From assembly GCF_033954835.1 (NCBI RefSeq), contig NZ_CP121471.1:3714501-3778500 (forward strand): DNA of 64,000 nucleotides, read 5' to 3'. How positions within the stretch are numbered: position 1 is the stretch's first letter; each line of letters starts with the position of its first letter. Position numbers and translations under genes: made by a program. Shown one piece after another: positions 8,266 through 18,019 of the stretch. The notes under the pieces were generated by a model that worked only from the letters and a program-made list of their open reading frames with translations, was not told where the DNA came from and searched no databases. The DNA comes from Thiorhodovibrio frisius (GTDB lineage Bacteria > Pseudomonadota > Gammaproteobacteria > Chromatiales > Chromatiaceae).

Positions 8266-8502
8266 TTACTCGATCAAAGCGGATTCGAGCCAACTACGTA
8301 ATCCAGCATCCTTGGGCCAAGCTTTGATGACAGGCTTGGCGGCCATCAAGACTTGCAGATTGGCTGGATGCAGATGGACGCAATCGGCCAAATTCACCTT
8401 CGCAGTCGGTTTCTTCTGCAACCATTCCAATAAGGTTTCGGCTTCCTCAACGGTCACAATGTCAAGAAACAGGGCATGATTGCCTTTGAACTCAATGGGC
8501 AT
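8266..8502 (-). CDS. Small STAS-like protein of the chemosensory operon
   Basis: A 78-residue protein without membrane segments. Its pattern (short strands, then VNLADCVHLHPANLQVLMAAKP and a helical tail) resembles a minimal STAS fold as in anti-sigma-factor antagonists, but similarity is weak. ATG 8502 overlaps the cheA stop as TGATG and has AAGGAG just upstream, so translation is coupled to cheA. A small protein occupies the same place between cheY and cheA in V. cholerae cluster I as I recall it. Its function is unknown. Confidence 0.75.
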   Translation of the reverse strand: MPIEFKGNHALFLDIVTVEEAETLLEWLQKKPTAKVNLADCVHLHPANLQVLMAAKPVIKAWPKDAGLRSWLESALIE

Positions 8503-11267
8503 CACAGAATCTCCTTGACATTGAGCACCATCAGCACCGAGCCATCGCCCATCAGCGCGGAACCGGAATAGGCAGACAGACTCGCCAGAACACCAGTCAT
8601 GGGCTTGAGGATGATATCGACGGTCTCGCGGAAATCGTCCACCAGCAGGCCTAGGGTTTCATCGCCCAGCCGCACCACTAGCACCGCCAACTCGTCATCA
8701 GCGTTGGCCTTGTGCTGCGCCTGAATCCCGAGCAGGGTGTTGATCGACTTCAGCGGCACAATACGCCCGCGCAAGACCGCGGCCAGACTGCGTTTGATAG
8801 TGCGAATCGCAGACTGGGGAACTCGCACAGTTTCCACCACAGTGTCCATGGGGACACCGAAGGACTGATCATCGGAGACGACAATCATGACGTTGGTCAC
8901 CGCCATCGACAAAGGCACCGACAGCCGCAGTTGGGTGCCCTGCCCCAGAACACTTGTGAGCGAAATGGCACCGTTGACCTTTTCTACGGCTGTGCGGACC
9001 ACGTCCATGCCCACCCCGCGCCCGGAGAGGTCTGACACCGTCTCTGCAGTCGATAAACCGGCGGCGAACACCAGATTCACGGCCTCCTGGTCACTAATGC
9101 GCTCTAGCGTGGCCTCGTCGATGAGTCCCTTGGTATAGGCCTTGCGTTTGATGGTCTCGGGGTCGATGCCCTTGCCGTCGTCCCTGATCTCAATCACCAC
9201 CCGGTCGGATTCCTGGCTGGCACGCAGCGTCAGGGTGCCAGCCACTGGTTTGCCGGCAGCGGCGCGCACCTCGGGCGACTCGAACCCATGATCAAGACTG
9301 TTGCGCACGATATGCACCAACGGATCACCCAAGGCCTCAATGATGTTCTTATCGGCCTCGGTGTCCTCGCCCTCCATGACCAGGTGCACATCCTTGCCGA
9401 GCTTGCGCGAGATGTCGCGCACCAGACGCGGGAAGCGCTGAAAAACAAAGGAAACGGGCATCATGCGCACCTGCATGATGGCATCCTGCATCTCCTCGGC
9501 GATGCGATTGATCACCGCGTAATGGCCCTTGATGTCGCGCGAGAGTTCGCGCACCCCGAACACATCCTCGGCCCGTCCCGCCAAGTAGGGCAGGCCATTC
9601 TTGGCCACCACCATCTCGCCGATCAGGTTCATCAGGCGGTCGATCTTGGTCTGATCGACCTTGAGGCTCTTGGGGCCGGCGATGGCATCCTCGGCGCGGC
9701 GACCGAATTTGACCCCGCCGCCCCCCCCTTCTGGCGCCGGTGTTGCCTGGGCAGCGGCTGATGAAGCGGCAGCTTGTGGAGCCTCGCCGAGCGCTGTAGC
9801 ACTCGCTGTGGGAAGCTGGGGCGATACCGGCTGATGCTCTGCGCCGGCATCGGCAAGCACCGGGGCCACAGCGGGAAAGCGTGCATCCAGCCAGGCCAGA
9901 AGGGCCACCCCGCTGTTTGCCTCCAAGGCCTCTCCGGTTGCCGTATCAAGCCCCGGCAGCGCCGCACTGTCGCCGCAGACGCGCAGGCAGCCGGACAGTG
10001 CGGCAGCGACGGACTGAATCCGACCAGGCAGCCAATCGGGATTGTCTGTCTGACTCAGAATGGTCCGTTGCGTGGCGACGACAGCCTCCAGCGCCTCAGC
10101 CTCCTCCACAGACAAGGTGGCGACATCGTCGCGTTGAGTGCTGCCCTCTGCTGCGACAGCCCCAACGCCATCCCAAGCGGGCGGCTCGAAGGTGCGCAAT
10201 GACTCTAGGAGCGCGTCGAGAACGGCCGGACTCTCTGGCTCGGTCTCCCGCTCAGTTTCCAGTACCACCCGCAGCCAGCGCAGGCCCGAGGCGATCCAAA
10301 GATCGGGGTTGGAGAGTTCGAGCATGGTGCCGGCGTTGCGAGCCAGGCCGTCAAGATCGCCGGCCCGCAACAGCTCCAATGCATCAGAGAGGAAGTCATC
10401 GTAGACCGGCCCACCATTGGTGTCGCCATGAGGCAGAACCAGCGCGAGCCGGGCGACTGGTATGAGCCTTATCTGGTCCGCCACATAGCGATAGTGTTCC
10501 TCCAGCGCGGCACGGGGTGCGGCGTTCAGCAGACTGAAATCCAGCACGCAAGCATAGGCGTCCAGCTCGGCCAAGGGCGACCATGGATCGCGTGCCTCAA
10601 TGCCGCCCCACAGCAATTCGGGGGTTTGGCGCACCAGAAAGAAGGGATCATCGCCCTGGTAAAAACATTGTTCCGACGGGGTGTAGACGAGCCAGTGCAG
10701 CGGATCACCCGCGCGGGCACGCCGGTAGGCATCCATGCGCGCGGCCTCGGGAATAGCGGCGAGCGGCAGTTGCGCGGATGCCTCGGGGTCCGGTTCTTTG
10801 GTCTCCGCACCCGTTGCGACATCGGGCGCGCCGGGCTTGCCTGGAGCCTGGCCGGAAGCCTGGTCGGGAGCCTGGCTGTCATCGGCTTGCATCAGCTCGC
10901 GCAGCGAGGCTCCCAAGCGTGCGGCATCCGTCCCGTGGGTTTTGCCCATGACACCGTCCGACTCGACTTCATCGCACAGCATGCCGACGAAATCCATCGC
11001 GTCCAACAGACGATCAGCCAGGAGCTGCGAGTAGGCCACCCGGCCGTTGCGCACCGCATCCATGAGGTCTTCGCCAGCGTGCAGCACCCGGGTCATTTCG
11101 GGAAAATCGAACAGGCCACTGTTGCCCTTGAGGGTATGCACCAGACGAAACAGCTCATTCATCATGGCCGCGTCGCCGGGGGCGTTTTCCAACTCCATCA
11201 GCTTTTCGCTGATGCCTTGCAGGAAATCGCGCGCCTCCGACAAAAACTGTTCGAGCAACGGACTCAT
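8502..11267 (-). CDS. cheA: Chemotaxis histidine kinase CheA
   Basis: At 921 residues this is longer than E. coli CheA (654). The Hpt domain carries the phosphorylated His44 in LVHTLKGNSGLF. A long middle section (about 150-510) includes a P2-like block around GDDPFFLVRQTPELL and Ala/Pro-rich linkers. The dimerisation helix follows (about 525-560, KIDRLMNLIGEMVVAKN). The ATPase domain has HIVRNSLDHGF, DDGKGID and GRGVGMDVV, and a CheW-like domain forms the C terminus (about 780-921). It phosphorylates the two CheY proteins and CheB. Start and stop overlap neighbours by four bases, indicating translational coupling through cheY-cheA. Confidence 0.96.
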   Translation of the reverse strand: MSPLLEQFLSEARDFLQGISEKLMELENAPGDAAMMNELFRLVHTLKGNSGLFDFPEMTRVLHAGEDLMDAVRNGRVAYSQLLADRLLDAMDFVGMLCDEVESDGVMGKTHGTDAARLGASLRELMQADDSQAPDQASGQAPGKPGAPDVATGAETKEPDPEASAQLPLAAIPEAARMDAYRRARAGDPLHWLVYTPSEQCFYQGDDPFFLVRQTPELLWGGIEARDPWSPLAELDAYACVLDFSLLNAAPRAALEEHYRYVADQIRLIPVARLALVLPHGDTNGGPVYDDFLSDALELLRAGDLDGLARNAGTMLELSNPDLWIASGLRWLRVVLETERETEPESPAVLDALLESLRTFEPPAWDGVGAVAAEGSTQRDDVATLSVEEAEALEAVVATQRTILSQTDNPDWLPGRIQSVAAALSGCLRVCGDSAALPGLDTATGEALEANSGVALLAWLDARFPAVAPVLADAGAEHQPVSPQLPTASATALGEAPQAAASSAAAQATPAPEGGGGGVKFGRRAEDAIAGPKSLKVDQTKIDRLMNLIGEMVVAKNGLPYLAGRAEDVFGVRELSRDIKGHYAVINRIAEEMQDAIMQVRMMPVSFVFQRFPRLVRDISRKLGKDVHLVMEGEDTEADKNIIEALGDPLVHIVRNSLDHGFESPEVRAAAGKPVAGTLTLRASQESDRVVIEIRDDGKGIDPETIKRKAYTKGLIDEATLERISDQEAVNLVFAAGLSTAETVSDLSGRGVGMDVVRTAVEKVNGAISLTSVLGQGTQLRLSVPLSMAVTNVMIVVSDDQSFGVPMDTVVETVRVPQSAIRTIKRSLAAVLRGRIVPLKSINTLLGIQAQHKANADDELAVLVVRLGDETLGLLVDDFRETVDIILKPMTGVLASLSAYSGSALMGDGSVLMVLNVKEIL

Positions 11268-11635
11268 TGAGCCACCTCCCCCAAGAGCACCCGGACCTGG
11301 GCCAGGAGTTGATCGGGCTTGACCGGTTTGATCACATACAGGTTGGCGCCGGCGGCATAGGCGCGTTGCTCATCGGCAGGCTGTGCCTCGGTGGAGATCA
11401 TGATGGCCGGCACCTGCGGCAGATCGCTGCCGCGCAATTCGCGCAGGAAACCATAGCCATCCAATTTGGGCATGTTAATGTCCACCAGATAGAGATCGAA
11501 GCTCGACTGCAAGGATTTTTCCAGTGCCTCAATGCCGTTCATCGCCTCCTCCACGGCGAAATTCGCCGTTTCGAGAATCCGGCGGTGATACAAGCGCACT
11601 GTCGCCGCATCATCGATAATCAGAATGCGCTTCAT
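11264..11635 (-). CDS. cheY: CheY-type single-domain response regulator (proximal)
   Basis: A 123-residue receiver with acidic residues 8-9, phosphoacceptor Asp52 in LVDINMPKLDGYG, Ser81-Thr82 in the switch strand and Lys103 in VIKPVKP. It overlaps cheR upstream and cheA downstream by four bases each. It lacks an output domain, so it acts by protein contact, classically on the flagellar switch; in clusters of this class the output need not be flagellar. It clearly differs in sequence from the other CheY in the operon. Confidence 0.93.
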   Translation of the reverse strand: MKRILIIDDAATVRLYHRRILETANFAVEEAMNGIEALEKSLQSSFDLYLVDINMPKLDGYGFLRELRGSDLPQVPAIMISTEAQPADEQRAYAAGANLYVIKPVKPDQLLAQVRVLLGEVAQ

Positions 11636-12492
11636 GACGTCTCCAGTGGCCTTTGATAGACGATGGCCTCAGGGAATTTCCGCACCTTGTAAAGTGACGA
11701 ACTGCGGCTCATGGATTCCGAATGACCGAGACAAACGAAGCCGCCTGGCTTCAAAGCGTCATAAAAGGTCTCAGTCGCCGTCTTGCGCGAGACATCGTCG
11801 AAATAGATCAGCAGGTTGCGGCAGAAGATTACGTCAAAGTCGCGATAGCTCCGAGTATCACCGCGCTCGGAGACATTGACCCGAGTGAACTCCACCGACT
11901 CACGCAGATCATCACAAATCTGATAGCCGTCAGCCTGGCGGCGAAAATACCGCTGCAGGTATTTGGCCGGCAAATGCTGCACCGAGCGGATTGAATAAAG
12001 CCCCTCACGGGCGCGAGCGAGAATTCGGGTATCGATGTCGGACGCAACGATTTCGACATCCCATTCATTGATACCAGGCCAACGCTCCAACAGATAGATG
12101 GCAATGGAATAGGGTTCCTCGCCGGAGGAAGATGGAACCACCCAGATACGAATGGCGCGCTGATCGCGTTTGCGCGCGACGATTTCGGGCAGCAGTGAAT
12201 CGACCAAACACTGAAACTGATACTCTTCACGGAAAAAATAGGTTTCATTGACCGTCATCAGATTGGTCAATAACTGCACTTCATCGCTGCTCGCCTGAAA
12301 GCGCAGCAAGGTGAAATAACTGCGAAAGCTGCCGCTGTCCGTGGCTTCAATGCGCTCCACTAACCGCTTATCGACGAAATAGCGCTTGGATGTATCGAAC
12401 TGGATACCGGTCTTGCGATAGAAAAACTCCCGAAACTTCTGGAAATCCTCGTCGCTGATCCGGATATTGGCCGGCGCCGGATCAGGCTTCAC
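11632..12492 (-). CDS. cheR: Chemoreceptor glutamate methyltransferase CheR
   Basis: The 286-residue protein has the N-terminal helical domain of CheR and an AdoMet-binding domain. The latter contains SSSGEEPYSIAIYLLER (usually ACSTGEEPYS, so the first residues vary), VASDIDTRIL and the late IFCRNLLIYFD block. It methylates glutamates on the receptors' cytoplasmic helices. Its start overlaps the HEAT-repeat gene by 11 bases and its end overlaps cheY by four. With CheB in the same operon it provides adaptation. Confidence 0.95.
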   Translation of the reverse strand: MKPDPAPANIRISDEDFQKFREFFYRKTGIQFDTSKRYFVDKRLVERIEATDSGSFRSYFTLLRFQASSDEVQLLTNLMTVNETYFFREEYQFQCLVDSLLPEIVARKRDQRAIRIWVVPSSSGEEPYSIAIYLLERWPGINEWDVEIVASDIDTRILARAREGLYSIRSVQHLPAKYLQRYFRRQADGYQICDDLRESVEFTRVNVSERGDTRSYRDFDVIFCRNLLIYFDDVSRKTATETFYDALKPGGFVCLGHSESMSRSSSLYKVRKFPEAIVYQRPLETS

Positions 12493-13105
12493 GAAGACGC
12501 CCTAGAGCCAGGTCGGTCGCAAAGCGGATGTATGGCTCGTCGGCAAAGCGCACCTTAAGGCGCAATAGACTCTCGCGAGCCGACACCGTCCCGACCTCTC
12601 CGAGCAGATCCACCGCTGTACCGCAGACATTGACATGGGAGTCGTGATCAATGACCTCGATCAGCCAGGTCTCCACCTCCGGGTGACAGAGGGATTCCAG
12701 AATATTGACCGCGAAGATCCGGACATCCGGATCGGAGTCGGCGAGCAGGCCGCGCATAATGGGCGCCACCTCATCGGGCAACTGCTGCATGGCCTCAATC
12801 GCCTCGTTGCGCAGCGCCGGTTCCTCGCTGCGCAGACAGTCGACGAGACCCGCTACCGCTGTGGCGTCGCCCAGGCTGGTCAGGGTCGTAAGAATGACCT
12901 CCCGAACTGAAACATCCGCTTCTTGTTTAAGGCAGGCCACCAAGACGGGCGAGGCATCCGGGCAATCGACCAGATCACGCGCCGCCCAGCGCCGAGCGGT
13001 CGGGTCCGACGCCTCCAACTGCACGATCAGACTCGCGCAATCGCGGTCCGCCTCGCGTGCGTCTGTCGTGATGGGCTCGTCTGTTTGGGTTTTGACGAGA
13101 GCCAT
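12482..13105 (-). CDS. HEAT-repeat protein of the chemosensory operon
   Basis: The 207-residue protein is made of short helical repeats of about 30 residues, for example ASDPTARRWAARDLVDCP, ADVSVREVILTTLTSLGD and SDPDVRIFAVNILESLCHP. This is a HEAT/PBS-lyase-type solenoid that would serve as a binding scaffold. ATG 13105 follows a GAGG ribosome site; longer starts would run into cheB. Between cheB and cheR it occupies the same position as a HEAT-like gene in V. cholerae cluster I, as I remember that locus. Its binding partner is unknown; receptors or adaptation enzymes are reasonable guesses. Confidence 0.85.
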   Translation of the reverse strand: MALVKTQTDEPITTDAREADRDCASLIVQLEASDPTARRWAARDLVDCPDASPVLVACLKQEADVSVREVILTTLTSLGDATAVAGLVDCLRSEEPALRNEAIEAMQQLPDEVAPIMRGLLADSDPDVRIFAVNILESLCHPEVETWLIEVIDHDSHVNVCGTAVDLLGEVGTVSARESLLRLKVRFADEPYIRFATDLALGRLREA

Positions 13106-13115
13106 GATCGAAGCC

Positions 13116-14180
13116 TCAACGCCCCGCCCAGGTGTTGACCTGCGCGGCGATTTTTTCCGCATGCAGCACCAGGCTGGCGCCACCGCGCGCGATCAGTTCC
13201 GCTGGCATCCCAAAGACCACAGAAGATTCCTCGGATTCGGCGATGGTGCGCCCGCCGCGCGCTTTTATCTCGGCGAAGGCATCGGCGCCGTCATAGCCCA
13301 TGCCTGTCAGTAGGATGCCGATGACCCGCGCGGGGTCGCAATGCTCCAGCACCGAGCGACCCAAGAGCTCGACCGAGGGGTGCCAGAGAAAGTCGTGATT
13401 CTCGGGCTTGGAGAGGACTGTCAGGCACCCGCCGCGCTGACCCACCACCATGTCGGCGCCGCCCTTGCCGATGTAGATGGTGCCCGGCTCGACCGGCATG
13501 GGACGCGCGACCTCCACGACATTCAGGGTGCAGAGCCCGTTCATGCGCTGAGCGAAAGGGAGCGTGAAGGACGCGGGCATGTGTTGGGACACCAGAACCG
13601 GCCAGGGAAAATCAGCCGGCAAGCGCGGCAGGATGTCCTCCAGAGTGCGCGGACCGCCGGTCGAGACGCCAATCACCACCAGCCCCTCGCCCGCCACGCC
13701 GCGACGCACGGCAAGCGGTCGCGGGGCGGGTTTCGCCTGCTCCTGACGCAAGCGGTTACTGACCGTCCGAGCTGTCCTGGATTTGAGCCGTGCGCCTGCC
13801 GCAGCGCGCACTTTAGCCACCAGTTCAGCGCTGATCTCCTCGATAGAGAGCGAAATGGTGCCGCCCGGTTTGGCCAGATAATCCACGGCGCCTAGATTGA
13901 GCGCCTCAAACGTAGCCAGCGCGCCCTGCTCGGTGAGCGAGGACACCATGACCACCGGCACCGGCCGCTCTGCCATTATCAGCGACAGCGCTGTGATGCC
14001 GTCCATCTCCGGCATGTTGATATCGAGCGTCACCACGTCCGGCTCGAAGGCGCGATTCTCCTCGACCGCCTCCTGGCCGTTGCGCGCCTGACGAATCTCG
14101 AAATCCCCCTCGGCCTGGAAGACATTGGCCAACTGACGGCGCATCAGCGCCGAATCGTCAACAAGCAGCAGCTTAATCAT
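13116..14180 (-). CDS. cheB: Receptor methylesterase/deamidase CheB
   Basis: A 354-residue protein with an N-terminal receiver (acceptor Asp53 in TLDINMPEMDG) and a C-terminal methylesterase domain. The Ser/His/Asp catalytic set is visible: Ser in IGVSTGGPRT (about 172), His in VSQHMPASF (about 198) and Asp in LLTGMGYDGA (about 294). It removes methyl groups added by CheR and is switched on by phosphate from CheA. The start overlaps the triple-CheW gene by four bases. Confidence 0.96.
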   Translation of the reverse strand: MIKLLLVDDSALMRRQLANVFQAEGDFEIRQARNGQEAVEENRAFEPDVVTLDINMPEMDGITALSLIMAERPVPVVMVSSLTEQGALATFEALNLGAVDYLAKPGGTISLSIEEISAELVAKVRAAAGARLKSRTARTVSNRLRQEQAKPAPRPLAVRRGVAGEGLVVIGVSTGGPRTLEDILPRLPADFPWPVLVSQHMPASFTLPFAQRMNGLCTLNVVEVARPMPVEPGTIYIGKGGADMVVGQRGGCLTVLSKPENHDFLWHPSVELLGRSVLEHCDPARVIGILLTGMGYDGADAFAEIKARGGRTIAESEESSVVFGMPAELIARGGASLVLHAEKIAAQVNTWAGR

Positions 14181-15856
14181 GCGGACAAGGCCGCCAGGTC
14201 GGCCAGCTCACGTCCCCGCACCAACTGCGTGGGATCAATCAACTGCACCAGACGCTGCTGCTTTTCAAGGTTCGCCATGCGCGCGAGGAGTTGTGATTGC
14301 TCGCTGGACAATTGCGGCGCCGGTTCGATGGCGGTTTTGGGAATCTTGAGCACCTCAGCCACCGAATCCACAATGAAGCCGGTGCGCGCGCCTTCGATCA
14401 GAAACACCATGACACGTTGGCGGTCCGTGCGCTCCACGCTCTGCAAGCCAAGGCGTCGGCGCAGATCGATCACCGGCAGCACCGTCCCGCGCAGATTGAT
14501 GACCCCCTCCACAAAGGCCGGCGCCTTGGGCACATGGGTCAACTCTTCCGGAACCCGCACGATCTCTTGCACACTCTCAATCGGCACTCCGAACTCCTCC
14601 TTGTCGAGGCGGAACACCACCACCTGCTCATCATCGTCGGCGCTTTCCTCGTCAGAATCCTCAACATCGGCTCGCTCGCTCTCATTCATGCTATCCACGG
14701 TGGTCAAGGCCTCCTTGATGGCTGAATGACGGAAGAGATTGTCGGTGGAGATGATCGACACCAGGCGCTTGCCCTCGTCGAGCCGACAGATATCGGAGAT
14801 GTCGGCCATATCCCCGTCGCGCGCCAAGAGACCGGGCATGGCCTCAACCACGGCCTTGGCGACCCGCAGGACTTCGTTAACGCTGTCCATCACCAGGCCG
14901 ACCGAGGTCCCGCCCAGCGACACCACCACGATGCGGCTATGTTCGTCCGCCTCCTGCGGTGGCAGCGCGAACATCCGGCGCAGACTCACCAGAGGCAACA
15001 GGCGGTTACGCAAGCTCATGACACCCAGCACATGCTGCTCCGATCGCGGCACCTGCACGATATGCTCGGGCACCTGCACGATCTCCTGAACATTCTCGAT
15101 CGCGACGGCGTACTCCTGCCCGGCAACATCGAAGCTCACCAGTTGCAGTTCGTCGCTGTCCTCTTCCTCTTCGGTTTCGGCCTGCCTGGAAAGGCCCGCC
15201 GTCATTCCTGCGGACTTGGCCAGCTTGGCGATGTCCGCGAACTCCCGACTGATCAGTTGAGCGAAGTCCAGCACCATAATCATGGCGTGACCGCCCACAT
15301 CCTTGATGAGACCGGACAGCAGTTGGGTATCCACGGTGCTGCTGATGGAGCCGACCGCCTCGATTTTGGCCGGCTCCACGCCTATCACGCTGGCAACCCG
15401 GTCGACCACAAAGCCTAGGGGCTGGCCAATGTCGATCACCAAGGCGCGGGTGGTGTCATCATGCTCACGCTCGGGCAGTCCGAACAGATGGCGCAGCGCG
15501 ATGATCGGCAACACCTTGCCACGCAGGTTGGCCAAGCCTTGCAGACTGGGTGGTGCCAGTGGCACCCGGACCACCTCCGGTACCCGGATGATCTCTTGCA
15601 CCGGGGCCATGTCGACGGCGAAGACCTCCTCGCCGACGACGAAGGTGACGAACTGGCGAATATCGCTGACTTGCTCATCGAGGTCATCATCCAGTGGCAC
15701 CCCATCGCGTCCTTGCTTGCTTTGCCCTTGCCTGCTTTTAGGGGGGGAGTCTTTGGGGTTTTCCGTCAGGGTCTCTGGTTCAATTTGTTCTGGTTCAATT
15801 TGTTCTGGTCCAACTTTTTCTGGGCGCATCTCTGGAGGGGGAGTCTCTATCGTCAT
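14177..15856 (-). CDS. Coupling protein with three tandem CheW domains
   Basis: The 559-residue protein has a polar N-terminal region rich in Pro, Glu and Gln (about 1-65, with a repeated EQIEPE unit). Three complete CheW domains follow, at about 66-210, 235-380 and 410-555, each with the hallmark pattern seen as VQEIIRVPEVVRVPLAP, VQEIVQVPEHIVQVP and VQEIVRVPEELTHVP followed by an LRG or LRN motif. Acidic linkers (EEEEDSDE and DSDEESADDDE) separate them. One polypeptide could couple several receptor and kinase sites, stabilising the array. It lies 10 bases after the double-tip MCP gene. Standard CheW has one domain. Confidence 0.92.
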   Translation of the reverse strand: MTIETPPPEMRPEKVGPEQIEPEQIEPETLTENPKDSPPKSRQGQSKQGRDGVPLDDDLDEQVSDIRQFVTFVVGEEVFAVDMAPVQEIIRVPEVVRVPLAPPSLQGLANLRGKVLPIIALRHLFGLPEREHDDTTRALVIDIGQPLGFVVDRVASVIGVEPAKIEAVGSISSTVDTQLLSGLIKDVGGHAMIMVLDFAQLISREFADIAKLAKSAGMTAGLSRQAETEEEEDSDELQLVSFDVAGQEYAVAIENVQEIVQVPEHIVQVPRSEQHVLGVMSLRNRLLPLVSLRRMFALPPQEADEHSRIVVVSLGGTSVGLVMDSVNEVLRVAKAVVEAMPGLLARDGDMADISDICRLDEGKRLVSIISTDNLFRHSAIKEALTTVDSMNESERADVEDSDEESADDDEQVVVFRLDKEEFGVPIESVQEIVRVPEELTHVPKAPAFVEGVINLRGTVLPVIDLRRRLGLQSVERTDRQRVMVFLIEGARTGFIVDSVAEVLKIPKTAIEPAPQLSSEQSQLLARMANLEKQQRLVQLIDPTQLVRGRELADLAALSA

Positions 15857-15866
15857 GATCGCACCC

Positions 15867-17783
15867 CTAGGCGCTTTGCAGTTCGTCGGCGAGCGAGGCG
15901 ATCTCCTCGACGGCGGATGCCAGTTCCTCAGCCCCTTGCGACTGCTGCTGGGAAGCGGACGCCGCCTCGGTCGCGGCCTTGTCGGCCTCCTGAGCGGCGG
16001 CGGAGATCTGCTCGATTCCAGTCTTCACCTGCGTGACAGCCGCGACGATCTCGCCAGCGGCGGCAAGAATTTCCTGTGTTCCCTCCTCCACGGTGACGAT
16101 ATCCGTCTCGATGGTTGTCAGATTGGCTGTGGTCGCCTTGGCCTTTTCTACCTCAGTGAGCGCGGAGGAGACGATCTCTTCCAGATCGCGCCCGACGATG
16201 CCGATCTGATCCTGCACTGCCTTGACCAGATCCTTGATGTTGTCGGCGTTCTCGGCCGAGTCATGGGCCAGATTGCGAATGTCGGTGGCCACCACCACGA
16301 AGCCCTTGCCGAATTCGCCAGCGCGCGCGGCCTCAATCGAACCATTCACCGCCAACATGTTGGTCTGGATGGAAACCGTAGTGATGGCGTCGACGATCTT
16401 GTCAATGCGCCGGGAAACCAGCTCCAGGTCATTGATCTGTTTGATGCTCGAGCGCGAGGCATCCGCCGCAGTCGAGACCCCGCTAACCAGGCCGTCGACG
16501 GTGGTCTTGTTCTCGGCCAACAGGGCCTTGATCGCTTCCACCTTCTCGGCGCCGGCGGTGGCGCGCGCCTGGGCCAGCTCCAGCCCCCGCTCAATCTGGG
16601 TCACAGCAGCGGCCGACTCCTCGGTGCTCGCAGACTGCACCTCGGCCCCCTTGCGGATCTGGTCGATGGCGACCTCGATCTGGGTGCTGGAACGATTGAT
16701 CTCAGCGACGGCGGATGACAGTTCCTCAGCGGCGGAGGCCACCTCCTCGGCACTCTTGGCGACATCGGTCGATGTCTTGAGGTCCTCGGCCAGCTCCGAG
16801 AGCGCCTGGGCCGCCTGCTCGCACTCAGCCAACGCCTGCGACTGTTCAGCCACCGTCTTGGCGGCTTCCTCGGCGGCAGCAGACTGCTCCTCGGCAGCGG
16901 CGGCAATATCCTCCGAGCCCTTGAGCGCCTGCTTGGCGGCGGTGCTGGACTGCTGGGCACCGGTGGCGATCTCCTGCACGCCTTTGACGATCTCCGCCGC
17001 ATCAAGACGAATCTGCTCCAGTTGGGTAATGATGGACTGACCCTTTGCCGCCTCGCCCTCTACCGTCTTGGCCGATGTGCCGATGCCCTGGGCGATGGTC
17101 TTCACCTCGCCTTGGATCTGCCCCACCAGGTCCTGAATCTGCTTGGCGCTCTTCTCCGAGGTCTCGGCCAGGGTGCGCACCTCGTCGGCCACCACCGCGA
17201 ATCCCTTGCCGTGCTTGCCGGCGCGGGCCGCCTCGATGGCGGCATTGAGCGCCAGCAGGTTGGTTTGGTCAGCGATGCGCGCCACCGCCTTGACGATATC
17301 GCCGATGTTGGCCGCTTGTTTCTCCAGTTCCGCCACGCGCTCGACCGAGGCCGATTGACGCTGAGCCGCAAGACCAACGTTCGTGACCAGGCCGTCGATC
17401 TCAGCGCTGGCCTTAGCCACCAAGGTCTGAGTGGCATCACTCTTCTCTTGGCTGGTACTCGCGCTACTCAGTTGGCGCCCGATGGCCACCTCGACCTGCT
17501 TGAACGCCGTAAGTGACTCCTGGGCCGCACCGGACGCCTCCTCGGCGCCGGCGGCGATCTGATCAACCGCGCGTTTGAGTTCCTCGGCGGCAGAAGCTGC
17601 CTCATTGACGCCTGAGGACAACTGGCCGGTGGCGGCGGCGATGCGCTCGGCCGCCTGCTGCTGCTTGGCCAGCGTGCGCGCGCGCTTGCGCTGCGCCTCT
17701 GCCTCGCGGGCGGCCGCTGCGGATGTCTTGCCTTCAGCCGCATTGGCACTGGCGGCGGTTGAGGAATGTTTCACGAGTGCCAT
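15867..17783 (-). CDS. Cytoplasmic double-tip MCP (DosM-like)
   Basis: The 638-residue protein is Ala/Glu/Gln-rich coiled coil with no transmembrane segment and no ligand domain. It contains two receptor signalling tips. The first (about 170-205) has [17 protein letters not shown] and [14 protein letters not shown]. The second (about 470-505) has [17 protein letters not shown] and [15 protein letters not shown]. The second is clearly diverged, so it is not a recent duplication. Double-tip receptors such as V. cholerae DosM bridge two CheA/CheW base plates in cytoplasmic arrays, and a triple-CheW protein follows here. Start ATG 17783 has AGGAGA upstream, and this is the first gene of the operon. 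Confidence 0.92.
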   Translation of the reverse strand: MALVKHSSTAASANAAEGKTSAAAAREAEAQRKRARTLAKQQQAAERIAAATGQLSSGVNEAASAAEELKRAVDQIAAGAEEASGAAQESLTAFKQVEVAIGRQLSSASTSQEKSDATQTLVAKASAEIDGLVTNVGLAAQRQSASVERVAELEKQAANIGDIVKAVARIADQTNLLALNAAIEAARAGKHGKGFAVVADEVRTLAETSEKSAKQIQDLVGQIQGEVKTIAQGIGTSAKTVEGEAAKGQSIITQLEQIRLDAAEIVKGVQEIATGAQQSSTAAKQALKGSEDIAAAAEEQSAAAEEAAKTVAEQSQALAECEQAAQALSELAEDLKTSTDVAKSAEEVASAAEELSSAVAEINRSSTQIEVAIDQIRKGAEVQSASTEESAAAVTQIERGLELAQARATAGAEKVEAIKALLAENKTTVDGLVSGVSTAADASRSSIKQINDLELVSRRIDKIVDAITTVSIQTNMLAVNGSIEAARAGEFGKGFVVVATDIRNLAHDSAENADNIKDLVKAVQDQIGIVGRDLEEIVSSALTEVEKAKATTANLTTIETDIVTVEEGTQEILAAAGEIVAAVTQVKTGIEQISAAAQEADKAATEAASASQQQSQGAEELASAVEEIASLADELQSA

Positions 17784-18019
17784 GCGGTGTCTCCTGATGT
17801 TCGAAGGATTGGCTCACCGAATCGCAAACTTGAGAAACTGTCCTTTTTCTAATTCGCGAATCAGGCTATTCCAGGAAAGGGAAGAAAGTGACCGGCTGTT
17901 TCGGTCGCGGCGCACTGAAGTGGGCAGTGGCCGAGCCTGCCAGTGTCAAACAACGCCCCAGCGCTGCTTGGCCGCCGACAAGCCAATTCACCACCAATAG
18001 ATGCGCCGCAACCCGCGTC

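Noticed and set aside
10428-11270. 280-residue open frame on the plus strand
   Set aside because: Antisense of cheA, which has all kinase motifs.
15303-16718. 471-residue open frame on the plus strand
   Set aside because: Antisense across the triple-CheW and double-tip MCP genes; low-complexity product typical of a GC-rich shadow.
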